This document shows positions 51,622 to 62,040 of a stretch of DNA of 64,000 bases, piece after piece. Position numbers and translations under genes: made by a program. The DNA comes from Opitutales bacterium. GTDB lineage: Bacteria > Verrucomicrobiota > Verrucomicrobiia > Opitutales > UBA2987. Within the stretch, counting starts at the first letter, position 1; each line of letters begins with the position of its first letter. Location of the stretch: NCBI GenBank assembly GCA_021772515.1, contig JAJFLU010000053.1, forward strand, positions 62,001 to 126,000, read 5' to 3'. The notes beneath the pieces were generated by a model. That model did no database searches. It was not told where the DNA came from and saw only the letters and a list, made by a program, of their open reading frames with translations.

Positions 51622-53412
51622 ATGGGAGGAAAGGAAATAGTATTTGATGCGTTGAGCCGGAGTAATGTGAATTCGGTTTGGGGGGCTTTGATGGTGGAGG
51701 CGCTTTGGCGTTTGGGGTTGCGGTATGTGGTGGTGTCTCCGGGTTCGCGCTCGACGCCGCTGGCTTTTGCGTTTAGCCGACATGCGGGGTTGGAGGCGAT
51801 TCCTGTTCTGGATGAGCGGTCGGCCTCTTTTTTTGCCTTGGGTCTGGCGCGTCAAAAAAGAGCGCCGGTGGCATTGGTTTGCACTTCAGGCACGGCGGCG
51901 GCGAACTATTTTCCGGCCATAATCGAGGCCCGGATGAGCCGGGTGCCGCTTCTGGTTTTGACCGCCGACCGGCCACCGGAGATGCGGGAGTGCTCGTCGG
52001 GTCAGACCATCGATCAGCAGAAGATTTATGGCGATTACGTCAACTGGTATAAGGAACTGTCCCTGCCTTCGGCTGACCCCATGCGGCTGCGCTACTTGCG
52101 GCAGACTGTGGCACAGGCATACGAACGCTGTTTGCAACCCTCGCCCGGTCCGGTTCATTTGAATATTCCGTTTCGTGATCCCTTGGCGCCGGTGATGGAG
52201 GGAGGGGCCGCCGGGATTTTGGAGGAATCGGTTTTGCAGGATTTGGTTGCCCCTATTTTGCCTCCCCCTTCGGTGAAAACGGTCGGAATCAATATCGAAC
52301 AAGTGCCCTCCTGGCGGGCGTTGAAGGCGGCGGTTTCTGGAAAAAGGAAGGGCCTCATCACGGTGGGGGCGATGCAGGCGGGGGACGTTACGGAATTCGT
52401 GGTGGCGGTTGCCAAATTATCCCAATCCACCGGTTGGCCGATTTTGACCGATGCCCTCAGTCCATTGCGGAATTTCAAGAGAGAATTTCCCCTGCTGGTG
52501 ACGCAGTATGATCTGATTTTGCGCAATGAAAATCTGGCAGAGGAGCTTCAGCCGGAGGTGGTTGTCAGCGTGGGCATTCCGCCGACGAGCAAGGCACTGC
52601 GAGGGTGGTTGGAGTCGAATAATTGCCGGACATTTATCATCGATCCGGGCGAGGACAATCTGGACCCCCTGCATCGGGATGCCATCCATTACCGATTGTC
52701 GGTGGAGGCGGCTGTAGTTGCTCTCGGGAAAATACGGGCGCGAAGTTCGGCATTTGGCGAGCGTTGGAAAAAACTTGAGGCTAAGGCGCTGCGGCTGATG
52801 AGGAATCGGCTGCGCGAGTGCCCATCCACTTTTGAGGGCAAAGTGTCCTGGATGCTGTCCCGTTCGCTGCCCAAGGGGAGTCCGTTGTTTGTGGCCAATT
52901 CCATGCCGGTGCGTGATGTGGAGTATTTCTGGGAACCGGGCAACCGGGCGGCGCAAATTTATTTCAATCGGGGGGCCAACGGGATTGACGGCACGCTTTC
53001 CACTGCTCTGGGAATGGCTTATCAACACGGGAAAAGCGGGGCGCTACTGACGGGAGATCTGGCGCTGTTGCACGATACCAATGGGTTTTTGATTTCACAA
53101 AAATTCAAGGGACATCTGACCATTATATTGATCAACAACGGGGGCGGGGGAATTTTTGAGACGCTCCCGGTGGCCAAATTCGATCCGCCATTCGAGGAAT
53201 TTTTTGCCACTCCGCAAACGGTGGATTTTGGCAAGTTGGCGGCCAGCTATGGGGTTGAGCATCGGAAATTGAGAAAGTTGGATGACCTTCCGGGATTGGT
53301 AAAGAAATTGCCATCCGAGGGAATTCGAATCATTGAAATAGTGACGGACCGGAAGAAAGACAGTCGCTGGCGGCGGAAAAATTTTGCTGAAATGGCGGCG
53401 CGTCTGGTTTGA
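51622..53412 (+). CDS. menD: SEPHCHC synthase (2-succinyl-5-enolpyruvyl-6-hydroxy-3-cyclohexene-1-carboxylate synthase)
   Basis: A 596-aa thiamine-diphosphate enzyme that joins isochorismate and 2-oxoglutarate. Typical parts are the N-terminal VVVSPGSRSTPLAFAF, the cofactor-activating Glu region PVLDERSASFFALGLA, CTSGTAAANYFPAIIEA, the TADRPPEMRECSSGQTIDQ block, SMPVRDVEYFW, and the ThDP diphosphate motif GALLTGDLALLHDTNGFL...NNGGGGIFE. The M1 used lies directly before a purine-rich stretch; no better in-frame ATG exists. It sits between menF and menB on the same strand. Confidence 0.95.
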   Translation: MGGKEIVFDALSRSNVNSVWGALMVEALWRLGLRYVVVSPGSRSTPLAFAFSRHAGLEAIPVLDERSASFFALGLARQKRAPVALVCTSGTAAANYFPAIIEARMSRVPLLVLTADRPPEMRECSSGQTIDQQKIYGDYVNWYKELSLPSADPMRLRYLRQTVAQAYERCLQPSPGPVHLNIPFRDPLAPVMEGGAAGILEESVLQDLVAPILPPPSVKTVGINIEQVPSWRALKAAVSGKRKGLITVGAMQAGDVTEFVVAVAKLSQSTGWPILTDALSPLRNFKREFPLLVTQYDLILRNENLAEELQPEVVVSVGIPPTSKALRGWLESNNCRTFIIDPGEDNLDPLHRDAIHYRLSVEAAVVALGKIRARSSAFGERWKKLEAKALRLMRNRLRECPSTFEGKVSWMLSRSLPKGSPLFVANSMPVRDVEYFWEPGNRAAQIYFNRGANGIDGTLSTALGMAYQHGKSGALLTGDLALLHDTNGFLISQKFKGHLTIILINNGGGGIFETLPVAKFDPPFEEFFATPQTVDFGKLAASYGVEHRKLRKLDDLPGLVKKLPSEGIRIIEIVTDRKKDSRWRRKNFAEMAARLV

Positions 53413-53438
53413 AGTTGGAAAACTAAGGGAAAAAAGCA

Positions 53439-54266
53439 ATGAACTGGGAAACCGCCAAAACCTACGAGGATATTCTTTATGAGAAGGCTGACGGCATCGC
53501 CAAGGTGACCATCAACCGCCCGGAAAAGCGCAACGCCTTCCGCCCCCGCACGGTCATGGACATGCTGGACGCATTTTCCAATGCCCGCGAGGATCCGCGC
53601 ATCGGGGTGGTATTGCTGACGGGCGCGGGGCCGCATACCGATGGGAAGTATGCCTTTTGCTCGGGGGGCGACCAAAGCATTCGAGGCAAGGCCGGTTATC
53701 AGGACGAAGCTGGCACGCCCCGGCTCAATGTGCTCGATTTACAGAGGCTCATTCGATCGATGCCCAAAGTGGTCATTGCTCTGGTGGCGGGATTTGCCAT
53801 TGGGGGAGGGCATGTGCTCCATGTGGTCTGCGATTTGACGATCGCGGCGGACAACGCGGTATTCGGGCAGACAGGGCCGAGGGTTGGGAGTTTCGACGGC
53901 GGATTTGGATCGAGTTACCTGGCACGCATCGTGGGGCAGAAGAAAGCGCGGGAAATCTGGTATTTGTGCCGCCGCTACAATGCCCAAGAGGCTCTCGATA
54001 TGGGGTTGGTCAACAAGGTGGTTCCGGTGGAGGAACTGGAGAGCGAGGGAGTCCAGTGGGGGCGGGAAATTCTGGAAAAAAGCCCGCTGGCCATCCGGTG
54101 CTTGAAGTCGGCCTTCAATGCCGATGTGGACGGGCAGGCCGGATTGCAGGAACTGGCCGGAAATGCGACCCTCCTCTACTATATGTCCGAAGAGGGGAGC
54201 GAAGGACACCGGGCGTTTCTGGAAAAACGCAAACCGGATTTTGGCAAATATCCCTGGCTGCCCTAA
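53439..54266 (+). CDS. menB: 1,4-dihydroxy-2-naphthoyl-CoA synthase
   Basis: A 275-aa crotonase-fold enzyme that closes the naphthoquinone ring. Typical sites: [92 protein letters not shown], and a C-terminal [15 protein letters not shown]. The Asp/Gly pattern [10 protein letters not shown] marks MenB within the crotonase family. It follows menD after 26 bp. It converges with the aldolase gene after 25 bp. The genes menC, menE and menA are not in the window. Confidence 0.95.
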   Translation: MNWETAKTYEDILYEKADGIAKVTINRPEKRNAFRPRTVMDMLDAFSNAREDPRIGVVLLTGAGPHTDGKYAFCSGGDQSIRGKAGYQDEAGTPRLNVLDLQRLIRSMPKVVIALVAGFAIGGGHVLHVVCDLTIAADNAVFGQTGPRVGSFDGGFGSSYLARIVGQKKAREIWYLCRRYNAQEALDMGLVNKVVPVEELESEGVQWGREILEKSPLAIRCLKSAFNADVDGQAGLQELAGNATLLYYMSEEGSEGHRAFLEKRKPDFGKYPWLP

Positions 54267-54291
54267 GAAGCAGAATCGGGCCGATGTTGAC

Positions 54292-55326
54292 TTAAATCTG
54301 GCCGAACAGGGAGTTTCCGGTCGATCTGAGGTCATTGCAACCACGGGCGACACGGGCCGCCATGGCCGCCTCGGCTTTTTTCAGGTAGGAACGAGGATCG
54401 TAAAACTTCTTGGAGCCAATATCGCCATCGATCATCATTACGCTGTCGTAGTTTTTCAACATGTGGTCGGCGATGGGCCGGGTGAAAGCGTATTGGGTGT
54501 CGGTATCGATGTTCATTTTTACGACACCGTATTCAAGGGTTTCCCGGATTTGTGACAAATCGCTGCCGGAACCGCCGTGGAAAACCAGATCAAACTCCGC
54601 TTCGGCTCCGTAACGGGACATGACGGCCTCCTGGCCCTGCTTAAGGATTTCCGGTTTGAGTTTGACCGCTCCGGGCTTGTAGTGGCCGTGGACATTGCCA
54701 AAAGTGGCCGCAAAAGTGAACCTGCCCAGTCCGTTGAGGGCTTCATAAACCGCCACCATATCCTCGGGTGTGGTGTACATTTTTTCCGCTGGCATATCCT
54801 CGGTGCCCGCTGCGCCATCCTCTTCACCGCCGACGACACCGGCCTCGACCTCGAGGATGATTTCATGTTGGGCGCAAAATTTGAGGTATTCCTTGCTCAG
54901 GGCCATATTTTCTTCGAGGGGAAGGGCGGAGGCATCGAGCATGTGGTTTTGAAACAGGTTGTTTTCTCCCTTGGCCCGGCGCTTGGCGGTGGCTTCGATG
55001 AGGGGTTTGAGGAAACCCTCGGCCTTTTCCGGCTGACAATGGTCGGTATTGAGAGCGATGACGACATCGTATTGCTCGGCCAACCGATGGGCGGCTTCGG
55101 CCAACAGAATCGTACCGTAAGTGGCGTCGTTATTGAGGAGCCCGGAGGCAAATTGACCGGCGCCGGTGGAAAACTGGATGATGCCATCGGATTTGCTGTC
55201 GGCAAAGCCCTTGAGGGCGGCGTTAATGGTTGTCAGGGACGCGCAATTAACAGCGGGGTAGGCATAGTTACCCCGTTGGGCTGCGTCCAGCATTTGAGTG
55301 AATTGTTGTGGAGTTGCGATTGGCAT
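54292..55326 (-). CDS. fbaA: Class II fructose-bisphosphate aldolase
   Basis: A 344-aa zinc enzyme that splits fructose 1,6-bisphosphate in glycolysis and gluconeogenesis. Zinc and substrate motifs are present: IALNTDHCQPEKAEGF (catalytic Asp/His), EVEAGVVGGEEDG, FGNVHGHYKPGAVKL, FHGGSGSDLSQI and VKMNIDTDTQYAF. The length and the VNC/ASLTTINAALKG start match the class IIA group. Class IIA members act as dimers. The gene stands alone between convergent menB and the topoisomerase gene upstream on the same strand (about 130 bp). Confidence 0.95.
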   Translation of the reverse strand: MPIATPQQFTQMLDAAQRGNYAYPAVNCASLTTINAALKGFADSKSDGIIQFSTGAGQFASGLLNNDATYGTILLAEAAHRLAEQYDVVIALNTDHCQPEKAEGFLKPLIEATAKRRAKGENNLFQNHMLDASALPLEENMALSKEYLKFCAQHEIILEVEAGVVGGEEDGAAGTEDMPAEKMYTTPEDMVAVYEALNGLGRFTFAATFGNVHGHYKPGAVKLKPEILKQGQEAVMSRYGAEAEFDLVFHGGSGSDLSQIRETLEYGVVKMNIDTDTQYAFTRPIADHMLKNYDSVMMIDGDIGSKKFYDPRSYLKKAEAAMAARVARGCNDLRSTGNSLFGQI

Positions 55327-55460
55327 TGTTAGTGTGTCCTCTGTCGAAGTTAATAAAATTGGCCTATAGATTAACGCGCACCGCCCAATTCAGTTTGAAA
55401 AAGGGGTTATGGCAAGCACTCAATGAAAGGCCGATTGCCCGTTGAGTAAACTTTTTGCGA

Positions 55461-57950
55461 TCAGGCCTTTTTGGCTTTGGCCTTCGGGGTTTTTGGTTTT
55501 TTGGGGGGTCTGGGGGGAAATTCAAACCCGATTCTGCCACCTTTTTTCAATATGAGAAATGCGGAAAAAGGCTTTTTGGTGCGGTTTGAGATAAATTTTT
55601 CGATTAGCCCGGTTTTCCCCTCTTCGAGCAGTTTGATAATCTCCTCCTCCGGCAATTGCTTGCTCAACATGTTCCTGAAAATTCTAAAATCGCAGGTCTT
55701 GGTTTCGCCGAAAGTATTTTCGCAGGCGAATGCCTTGGGGGCCGCCATGACCCTGGCGCCATCCTTGGGGCATTTCCCGATTTGGGTGAGAGTCGCCAAG
55801 TCAACGGGCTCTTCCGGTTCGCCGTTTGCATTGGTATCATTGTTGGCAAAAACGAATTTGACCTTGTTTTCCTGGTTCAAAACGAGGGAGGCCGAAAAAG
55901 GTTTTCCCGCCTTCGAGCGAAAACCGTCAAGCGGGCCGATCAGTTTCTTTTCGATAAGGACTTTTATCTCATCTTCATTGAATTTTCGACCACCGATAGT
56001 TTTGTAAACAACGAGGGTGTCATCCTGGGATTTAAAGGTGCGAAGAGTTTCCAGAATCGGTTTATTATCGGTGGGAGAAATGATACTGGTTTCCCTGGCG
56101 CCGGCGTCCGATTCCTGGAATGATTTTGCGCGTTCGACGATATCTCCGGTTACTTTGACAATGCCCTTCATGAAATCGGCACGGGTTAATTTGCCATTTT
56201 CAATCTGCCTCAATTTCTGCTCCCACTCGCCGGTCATGGTCGGGCTAGTGAGGGATTCGGCATGGAGAGCGTTGAGGAAATCGACGAGGTTTTCGGCTTT
56301 GGCGGTCGGAACCAAGTCACGCCTTTCACGCTCCATATATTTCTGGTTGATCAATTGCTCGATAATGGAGGCCCGTGTGGCCGGCGTGCCCAAACCCTTT
56401 TCCTTGAGGGCATCGGCCAACTGTTCATCATCGACAAATTTACCGGCGCCCTCCATTGCGGAAAGCAGGGTGGCCTCGGTGTATCTGGGGGGTGGTTTTG
56501 TGGTATCCTCGAGCATTTCGAGAGACCGGACCTGTGCATTGGGCGGAGAGCCATCGGCATCGGTCAAGGCGGGTAGGCTGCCCTCATCGTTTTCACTTTT
56601 TCCGTAAACCGCGAGCCAGCCTTTCTTGACGAGAACCTTGCCCTCCGTCTTGAAAGAAGATTCCCCAATCATACTGATTCTGGACGTGACATCAAACTCT
56701 GCGGGGGGGAAAAAGACAGCCGTGAACCGGCGCGAAATCATGTCGTATATTTTGAGTTCATCGGCATTTAGGTGAGATCCCTGAAAGCCGGTGGGAATTA
56801 TGGCGAAGTGATCGCTGACCTGGGCATTATTGAAAATTCTGCGATTGGGCTTAACCCAACCGTTGGAGAGAGCGGTTTGCGCGTGCTGACTTAAATCTCC
56901 CTCCAAAGCGGCCAAGGTTTGCTTGCAAACAGGCACATAATCCTCGGGAAGCGCCCTCGAATCGGTTCTTGGGTAGGTGATTAATTTATGCTTTTCGTAA
57001 AGGGCTTGTGCGAGGCCCAAGGTGCGCCGGGCCGAATAGCCAAAGCGGTTATTGGCCTCCCTTTGGAGCGAGGTAAGGTCGTAGAGACGTGGGGGAATCT
57101 GCCGTGTCCGCTTCTTGGTATCCGAGACTATTGCTCGATCGACGGTTTTAAGACTCTCGATAACGCGGGTGGCTTCATCGTGGTCCCAAAAGCGATCCGG
57201 TTTATCCGCCGTATCCTCTGATTTAGTGAAGTCCGCTCGCTGATAGAGGCCCTCGTAATCGCCTTCGGTGACTTCAAAATCGGCTTTGATCTTCCAGAAA
57301 GGGCGTTTCACAAAGGCGTTAATTTGCCGTTCCCTGTCGAGGACGATGGTGAGGGTGGGAGTTTGCACTCGACCGACGGAGGCCACATTACCCCGCGCCC
57401 TGCCATAAATGCGGGTGGTTATCGCCCTGGTGCCGTTTATGCCGATGAGCCAGTCGGCCTCGGAACGGCAGCGGGCGGCATCCTGGAGATTCTGCATTTG
57501 CTCGCCCTCGCGAAGATTTTCAAAAGCCTTGCGAATGGCATTGCTCGTCATGGAACTGAGCCAGAGCCGTTTTACCGGTTTCTTGCATTTGCCCAATTCG
57601 TAAAGATAGGTAAAGATAAGCTCGCCCTCGCGGCCCGCATCGCAGGCATTTACGATCCCCTCGACATCCTTGCGCTTCATGAGCTTTTTCAGCTCATTGA
57701 ACTTGGATTTGGTTTTGTCGATCGGTTTGAGGTTAAAAACATCGGGAATAATGGGGAGTGATTCCAAGCGCCAAAAGCTGAGTTTTTTATCGATATCCTC
57801 GGGCATGGGCAACTCGACGAGATGCCCGATGGCGGAGTTAATGATGTGGGTGTCGTTTTCGAACCAGCCCTCCTCCTTACGAAATTTACCCAAGGCTTTG
57901 GCCAAATCCCGCGCCACGCTGGGTTTTTCCGCAATTATCAATGTTTTGCT
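55461..57950 (-). CDS. topB: DNA topoisomerase III
   Basis: A type IA topoisomerase of about 829 aa from the ATG at 57950 (MSKTLIIAEKPSVARDLAKAL); an upstream frame adds 22 unlikely residues. The toprim domain shows EKPSVARD and ACDAGREGELIFTYL. The catalytic Tyr lies in LITYPRTDSRALPEDY, and GLGTPATRASIIEQLINQKYM is the family block. Two C-terminal Phe-rich repeats of the kind 'SKAGKPFSASLVL' and 'NRTKKPFSAFLIL' flank a Cys-containing segment (KCPKDG...CDFRI). A Lys/Pro/Ala tail ends the protein. It removes negative supercoils and decatenates replicated DNA. The aminotransferase gene ends 53 bp upstream on the same strand. Confidence 0.93.
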   Translation of the reverse strand, partial: SKTLIIAEKPSVARDLAKALGKFRKEEGWFENDTHIINSAIGHLVELPMPEDIDKKLSFWRLESLPIIPDVFNLKPIDKTKSKFNELKKLMKRKDVEGIVNACDAGREGELIFTYLYELGKCKKPVKRLWLSSMTSNAIRKAFENLREGEQMQNLQDAARCRSEADWLIGINGTRAITTRIYGRARGNVASVGRVQTPTLTIVLDRERQINAFVKRPFWKIKADFEVTEGDYEGLYQRADFTKSEDTADKPDRFWDHDEATRVIESLKTVDRAIVSDTKKRTRQIPPRLYDLTSLQREANNRFGYSARRTLGLAQALYEKHKLITYPRTDSRALPEDYVPVCKQTLAALEGDLSQHAQTALSNGWVKPNRRIFNNAQVSDHFAIIPTGFQGSHLNADELKIYDMISRRFTAVFFPPAEFDVTSRISMIGESSFKTEGKVLVKKGWLAVYGKSENDEGSLPALTDADGSPPNAQVRSLEMLEDTTKPPPRYTEATLLSAMEGAGKFVDDEQLADALKEKGLGTPATRASIIEQLINQKYMERERRDLVPTAKAENLVDFLNALHAESLTSPTMTGEWEQKLRQIENGKLTRADFMKGIVKVTGDIVERAKSFQESDAGARETSIISPTDNKPILETLRTFKSQDDTLVVYKTIGGRKFNEDEIKVLIEKKLIGPLDGFRSKAGKPFSASLVLNQENKVKFVFANNDTNANGEPEEPVDLATLTQIGKCPKDGARVMAAPKAFACENTFGETKTCDFRIFRNMLSKQLPEEEIIKLLEEGKTGLIEKFISNRTKKPFSAFLILKKGGRIGFEFPPRPPKKPKTPKAKAKKA

Positions 57951-58002
57951 CATCTTAATTTTTTTATACGTAAAGGTTTTCGCATTGCACAAAAAGTAAA
58001 TT

Positions 58003-59076
58003 CTACAATTCGGCAAGGATGTTATCTAAATTTTTCAATAATTGACCAATGGTTTCTTCGGTTTCATCTCCCATGTTGGAGATACGAAACGTGCGGCCCT
58101 TGATTTTGCCATAACCGCCATCGATTACGCAGTTGTGGCGTTTTTTAAGAAGCGCAATGAACCCGGGGACGTCGATATCTCGGGTATTATTGACACAGGT
58201 CAGTGTCTTCGAGGCAAATTCTTTTTGGGGAAAAAGAGAAAACTGGTTGCGCTCGACCCAAGAGTGGACGAGGGCGTTCAGGGTGGCGTGGCGGGCATAG
58301 CGGTTTTCCAGTCCTTCGTTGAAAATATCTGCCAATTTCGACTCGAGGGCATGGATGAGCGGGATATTGGGCGTGGTCGGGGTGGTGCCTTTCAAGTGAT
58401 TTGCCTGAAAATTCAGATAATCGAAATAAAATCCTCGGCCAGGGGTCTTGGCGGCGCGATCGAGGGCTTTTGGGGAAACACTGCACAAGGCGAGGCCCGG
58501 AGGAAGGGCGAGCGCCTTTTGCGATCCTGTCAAAACCACATCGATGCCGAGCTTATCCTTATCGATGGAGACGGCGGAAAACGAGCTCACGGTGTCGACC
58601 ACCGAAATTACCTCGGGAAACTCGCGCACGACGGCCATCAAATCGGCCAAAGGGTTTAAGACACCGGTGGAGGTTTCATTGTGGACGAGGGTGATCGAGT
58701 CGTACTGACCGGTGGCCAACTCCCCCGCGACGGCCTCGGGATCCACCGGATGGCCCCAGGGAAAACGGAGGGCTCCGGCTTCTTTTCCGCAGGCGAGGCT
58801 GACCTCATGCCATCGGTCGGAGAAGGCGCCGCACATGCAGTTGAGAACCTTTTTTTGGGTCACATTGCGGATAGCGGCTTCCATAGCGCCCCATGAGCTA
58901 TTGGTGAAAAGATAGACGGGGTCCGCCGTGCCGAATAACTCCTGTAAACCCGGCTGAACGCGGTTGTAAAGGGCGGCAAAATCGGCGCTGCGATGACCGA
59001 ACATGGGCGTAGCCATCGCTTTGAAAGTCTCGGCGGAAACTTCCACAGGTCCCGGTATGAATATTTTATAGCTCAC
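58003..59076 (-). CDS. Class V aminotransferase (alanine-glyoxylate/serine-pyruvate or phosphoserine aminotransferase-like)
   Basis: A 357-aa PLP enzyme. It opens with YKIFIPGPVEVSAETFKAM and GHRSADFAALY, contains SWGAMEAAIRNV, VHNETSTGVLNPL, SVVDTVSSFSAVSID, and the PLP-binding Lys in LTGSQKALALPPGLAL; late blocks are DVPGFIALLKKRHNCVIDGG and FRISNMGDET. This is the AGXT/SGAT group of class V aminotransferases. In some Verrucomicrobia this family may serve as phosphoserine aminotransferase, but that is a guess. Substrate is not fixed by the sequence. Confidence 0.85.
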   Translation of the reverse strand: MSYKIFIPGPVEVSAETFKAMATPMFGHRSADFAALYNRVQPGLQELFGTADPVYLFTNSSWGAMEAAIRNVTQKKVLNCMCGAFSDRWHEVSLACGKEAGALRFPWGHPVDPEAVAGELATGQYDSITLVHNETSTGVLNPLADLMAVVREFPEVISVVDTVSSFSAVSIDKDKLGIDVVLTGSQKALALPPGLALCSVSPKALDRAAKTPGRGFYFDYLNFQANHLKGTTPTTPNIPLIHALESKLADIFNEGLENRYARHATLNALVHSWVERNQFSLFPQKEFASKTLTCVNNTRDIDVPGFIALLKKRHNCVIDGGYGKIKGRTFRISNMGDETEETIGQLLKNLDNILAEL

Positions 59077-59395
59077 CGAAATAATTTATGTTTATCATGA
59101 AATATAAGACGCGCCCACGGCCCTTGGCAGATTGGCGGTTGAGAGGGTTGCCTGTGCCTCTCTTTTGCTCCACCGCTATTGAAAATTTTCCCCGAAGCGG
59201 CAAATCTGGTCGGGCGTCAACCAGAATTGACCTAGGAAAAGCCCTCAGTGGAAACCGTCAACACTCTTTATGATTATTTGGTGGAAATTTTGCCATCGAT
59301 AGGCAAAATAGTGGAAATTATGTGCCTGATACAGGCCGGAGCTTTCAATAGATCGATCGGTTGGCCACTCTGCCGCCAGGTGGCAGGAGGTGGAA
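59077..59395. other. 319-bp intergenic region upstream of lpxK with a small hairpin
   Basis: The only notable element is TTTTGCC (59288-59294) pairing with GGCAAAA (59302-59308) around a 7-nt loop. 'gtggaaat' appears three times near it. No gene was seen. It probably carries the lpxK promoter. Confidence 0.45.
59385..59390 (+). promoter_or_regulatory. Strong ribosome binding site that fixes the lpxK start
   Basis: AGGAGG at 59385-59390 lies five bases before the ATG at 59396. A GTG at 59390 in the same frame overlaps this site and is therefore unlikely to be the start. Confidence 0.7.
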
Positions 59396-60706
59396 ATGGT
59401 TCGGGATATCAGGTTTTGCCAAAATGGAATGATCGAGGATCTAAAAAACGCCTTTCTTAAAAAGTTCGAGGACTTCGAGCAGTTTACCATCGATGTGGTT
59501 TACGAACGGCGCACGGGTCGGTTGGTGACCGTGTATGAAAAGCTGCTTTATGTGCTGTCCAAGCTTTTCAGCGCGATCGTGCAATTCCGTTTGCTCCTCT
59601 ACAAGAACCGTATTTTGCGCAATAATTATCTGGGCTGCCTTGTGGTGGTGGTGGGAAACTTGACCGTAGGGGGCACGGGGAAAACTCCGGTGGTGGAAAA
59701 ATTTGCGCGGTCCCTGGCCGATCGGGGCAGAAAGGTGGCAATCCTCAGCCGGGGCTACAAAAGCAAAAAGGAGCCGCTTTGGAGGGTATGGTGGCGCTTG
59801 CTGACCCACGGGGAACCGACGCCGCCCAAGGTTGTCAGCGACGGCGAAAACATTCTCCTCGATTCCGAACATGCGGGGGATGAGCCCTATATGCTGGCGA
59901 AGAATTTGCCCGGCATCGTGGTGGTGGTTGACAAGAACCGTGTAAAGGCGGGTTTTTTTGCGATCAAAAAATTTGGCGTGGATACGCTGATCCTCGACGA
60001 CGGTTTTCAGTATCTGCGTCTGAAGGGGCAGCTAAATCTCCTGCTGATCGATAAAACGAATCCTTTTGGCAATGGAAATTTGCTCCCACGAGGAGTGTTG
60101 CGAGAGCCGATAAAGCATATCAAACGCGCTTCCTATGTATTTATTACAAAATCGAATGGTGTGAAGGATCCCGAGCTTGAGGCGCTTGTTCGCTCTCATA
60201 AACCGGAAACCGAGATAATCGTCTGTGCCCATAAGCCTCAATACCTGCACGAGGTGAATGGAAAGGGGCGGTTGGAGCTATCTTCACTGGAGGGACTGCG
60301 GATCGGGGCATTCAGCGGCATTGCTGTGCCCGAGAGTTTCGAGCAATTTCTGCGCGATTATGGAGCCGAAGTGCGCTACAATCAGCGATTTCTCGACCAT
60401 CACCGGTTTACCGTGGGGGAATTGAAGGAGATGTTTGGCAAGGTCAAGGTGGCGGGTCTTGATATGGTTGTGACGACGGAAAAAGATGCCGTGCGGATTT
60501 CCTCGGACTTCACTCCGGGGATACCGTTTTATTATTTACGGCTCGAGGTGGAAATTCTCAGCGGTGTTGCCGATTTCGAGGAGGCGGTCTCGCGTATATG
60601 TTTTCCCAAGAAGAAAATGCGTACCACCAGGATGCCTTTTAAGACGACTTCTCAGAGGGCTTCCAACAAGGACGAGCAATCGGGATCAAGCGCCGCCCGC
60701 CCCTGA
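59396..60706 (+). CDS. lpxK: Tetraacyldisaccharide 4'-kinase
   Basis: A 436-aa lipid A kinase from the ATG at 59396. It phosphorylates the 4' position of the lipid A disaccharide. Signature parts: [21 protein letters not shown] (Walker A), [45 protein letters not shown] and [10 protein letters not shown]-type block ([13 protein letters not shown]). An N-terminal region of about 75 residues includes a membrane-associating stretch ([20 protein letters not shown]). The C-terminus ends in a basic 30-residue tail beyond the usual end of the family. It goes with waaA at 25 kb as evidence for LPS. Confidence 0.93.
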   Translation: MVRDIRFCQNGMIEDLKNAFLKKFEDFEQFTIDVVYERRTGRLVTVYEKLLYVLSKLFSAIVQFRLLLYKNRILRNNYLGCLVVVVGNLTVGGTGKTPVVEKFARSLADRGRKVAILSRGYKSKKEPLWRVWWRLLTHGEPTPPKVVSDGENILLDSEHAGDEPYMLAKNLPGIVVVVDKNRVKAGFFAIKKFGVDTLILDDGFQYLRLKGQLNLLLIDKTNPFGNGNLLPRGVLREPIKHIKRASYVFITKSNGVKDPELEALVRSHKPETEIIVCAHKPQYLHEVNGKGRLELSSLEGLRIGAFSGIAVPESFEQFLRDYGAEVRYNQRFLDHHRFTVGELKEMFGKVKVAGLDMVVTTEKDAVRISSDFTPGIPFYYLRLEVEILSGVADFEEAVSRICFPKKKMRTTRMPFKTTSQRASNKDEQSGSSAARP

Positions 60707-60786
60707 TGTTTATGATTGCCGTCGAGAGACATATCCCTTTTTATACCAATCCTTTCAGAAAGTGATACACCTAAAATTTGTCAATC

Positions 60787-62001
60787 ATGCCGGACGATAT
60801 TGAATTAGCCGAGAAAACCACTTCTGCGGATACGCAGGATTTGGAAATCAAGGATGCCCAGCTCATTTTTGAGACGGTTTGGGCTAATTTATCGGAAGAA
60901 TACGGCGAGGAAAAATTGCTTTTCCCGAAGGAAATATTTTGGCTTAACGGCGCACCGGGCGCGGGCAAGGGCACGCAGACGGATTTTATCATGCGGTTTC
61001 GGGATTTGACGGCGGCCCCGATCATTGTAAGTGACCTGTTGGAAAGCCCGGAGGCTGAGAGGATGAAGGACGCGGGTCTCATGGTGGGCGACCGCGAAGT
61101 TACCAGTCTGGTAATGAAAAAATTAATTCATCCCGAGTACCAAACCGGTGCGGTGATCGATGGCTACCCGAGAACAAAGGTGCAGGTCGAGTGTGTTAAG
61201 TTGTTTTTCAACAAGATTTTGCAGATGAGACGCGAGAGTTTCGACAATGGTTATGCAGAGATTGTGGAAAAATCCACTTTTCATATCGTGGTGCTGTTTA
61301 TCGATGAGGGGGAGAGCATTAAACGGCAGCTTTTGAGGGGTCGCAAAAGCATGGAGCATAACGAGCAGGTGCGTAGATCGGGGATGGGAAACATTAAAGA
61401 ATTGCGTAAAACTGATCTCAGTGATGAGGCCGCCCGCAACCGTTACCGGACTTTCAAGGAGGTCACTTATGAGGCGCTGAAGTCTCTGCGGGAAGTTTTT
61501 TATTACCATTTTATCGATGCTCATGGGGGTATTCCCGAGGTGCAGAATCTTATCGTAAAGGAGCTTCGCTACCAGAGTTCGCTCGAGTTGGATCATGCTA
61601 CCTATGACCGGCTGATTGCCATTCCCGTTGCCAAGAGTATTGTCATCCATGCAAGGCAGGAATTGGTCAAGCGTTTGGATGATTACGAGCGCAATTATTC
61701 GAAATTGTTCGAGGAAGTGGTCCTGCTGATCCGAAATAAATTTTTACCCATCGTTAAAAAACATGCAATTTCTGGTAAAGCATACATAAATTCGGAGTCG
61801 GATACCTTTATAAATCCGATGGCGTTGGCCATGCTCATCGATATATTTTCCGAGCGCGGCTATCATGCGGTGGTGGATATTCGCCGCTACGAAATACCGG
61901 ATAAAATCGATCGGGAAACATTTCAAATACAAACCCGGACCAAGCAATGTTATCGATTTCGCATCAGTTTTCCCGGTTCGGAAATTCGGCGCGGGCGTTA
62001 G
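60787..62001 (+). CDS. Adenylate kinase-like protein with an unknown C-terminal domain
   Basis: About 404 aa from the ATG at 60787 (an in-frame TTG lies 9 bp upstream). After a 45-residue acidic N-terminus comes a nucleoside monophosphate kinase domain: [19 protein letters not shown] (P-loop), [27 protein letters not shown] and, after an insertion, [13 protein letters not shown] and RRSGMG. The lid is not a normal zinc or short lid. The C-terminal 170 residues (from about 235) match nothing I know. The P-loop and DGYPRT block are intact, so nucleotide binding is likely. The length is about twice that of adenylate kinase (about 215 aa). Confidence 0.8.
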   Translation: MPDDIELAEKTTSADTQDLEIKDAQLIFETVWANLSEEYGEEKLLFPKEIFWLNGAPGAGKGTQTDFIMRFRDLTAAPIIVSDLLESPEAERMKDAGLMVGDREVTSLVMKKLIHPEYQTGAVIDGYPRTKVQVECVKLFFNKILQMRRESFDNGYAEIVEKSTFHIVVLFIDEGESIKRQLLRGRKSMEHNEQVRRSGMGNIKELRKTDLSDEAARNRYRTFKEVTYEALKSLREVFYYHFIDAHGGIPEVQNLIVKELRYQSSLELDHATYDRLIAIPVAKSIVIHARQELVKRLDDYERNYSKLFEEVVLLIRNKFLPIVKKHAISGKAYINSESDTFINPMALAMLIDIFSERGYHAVVDIRRYEIPDKIDRETFQIQTRTKQCYRFRISFPGSEIRRGR

Positions 62002-62040
62002 ATATATTTTGTTCTAATCAGTCGAATAACTACTATCGCT

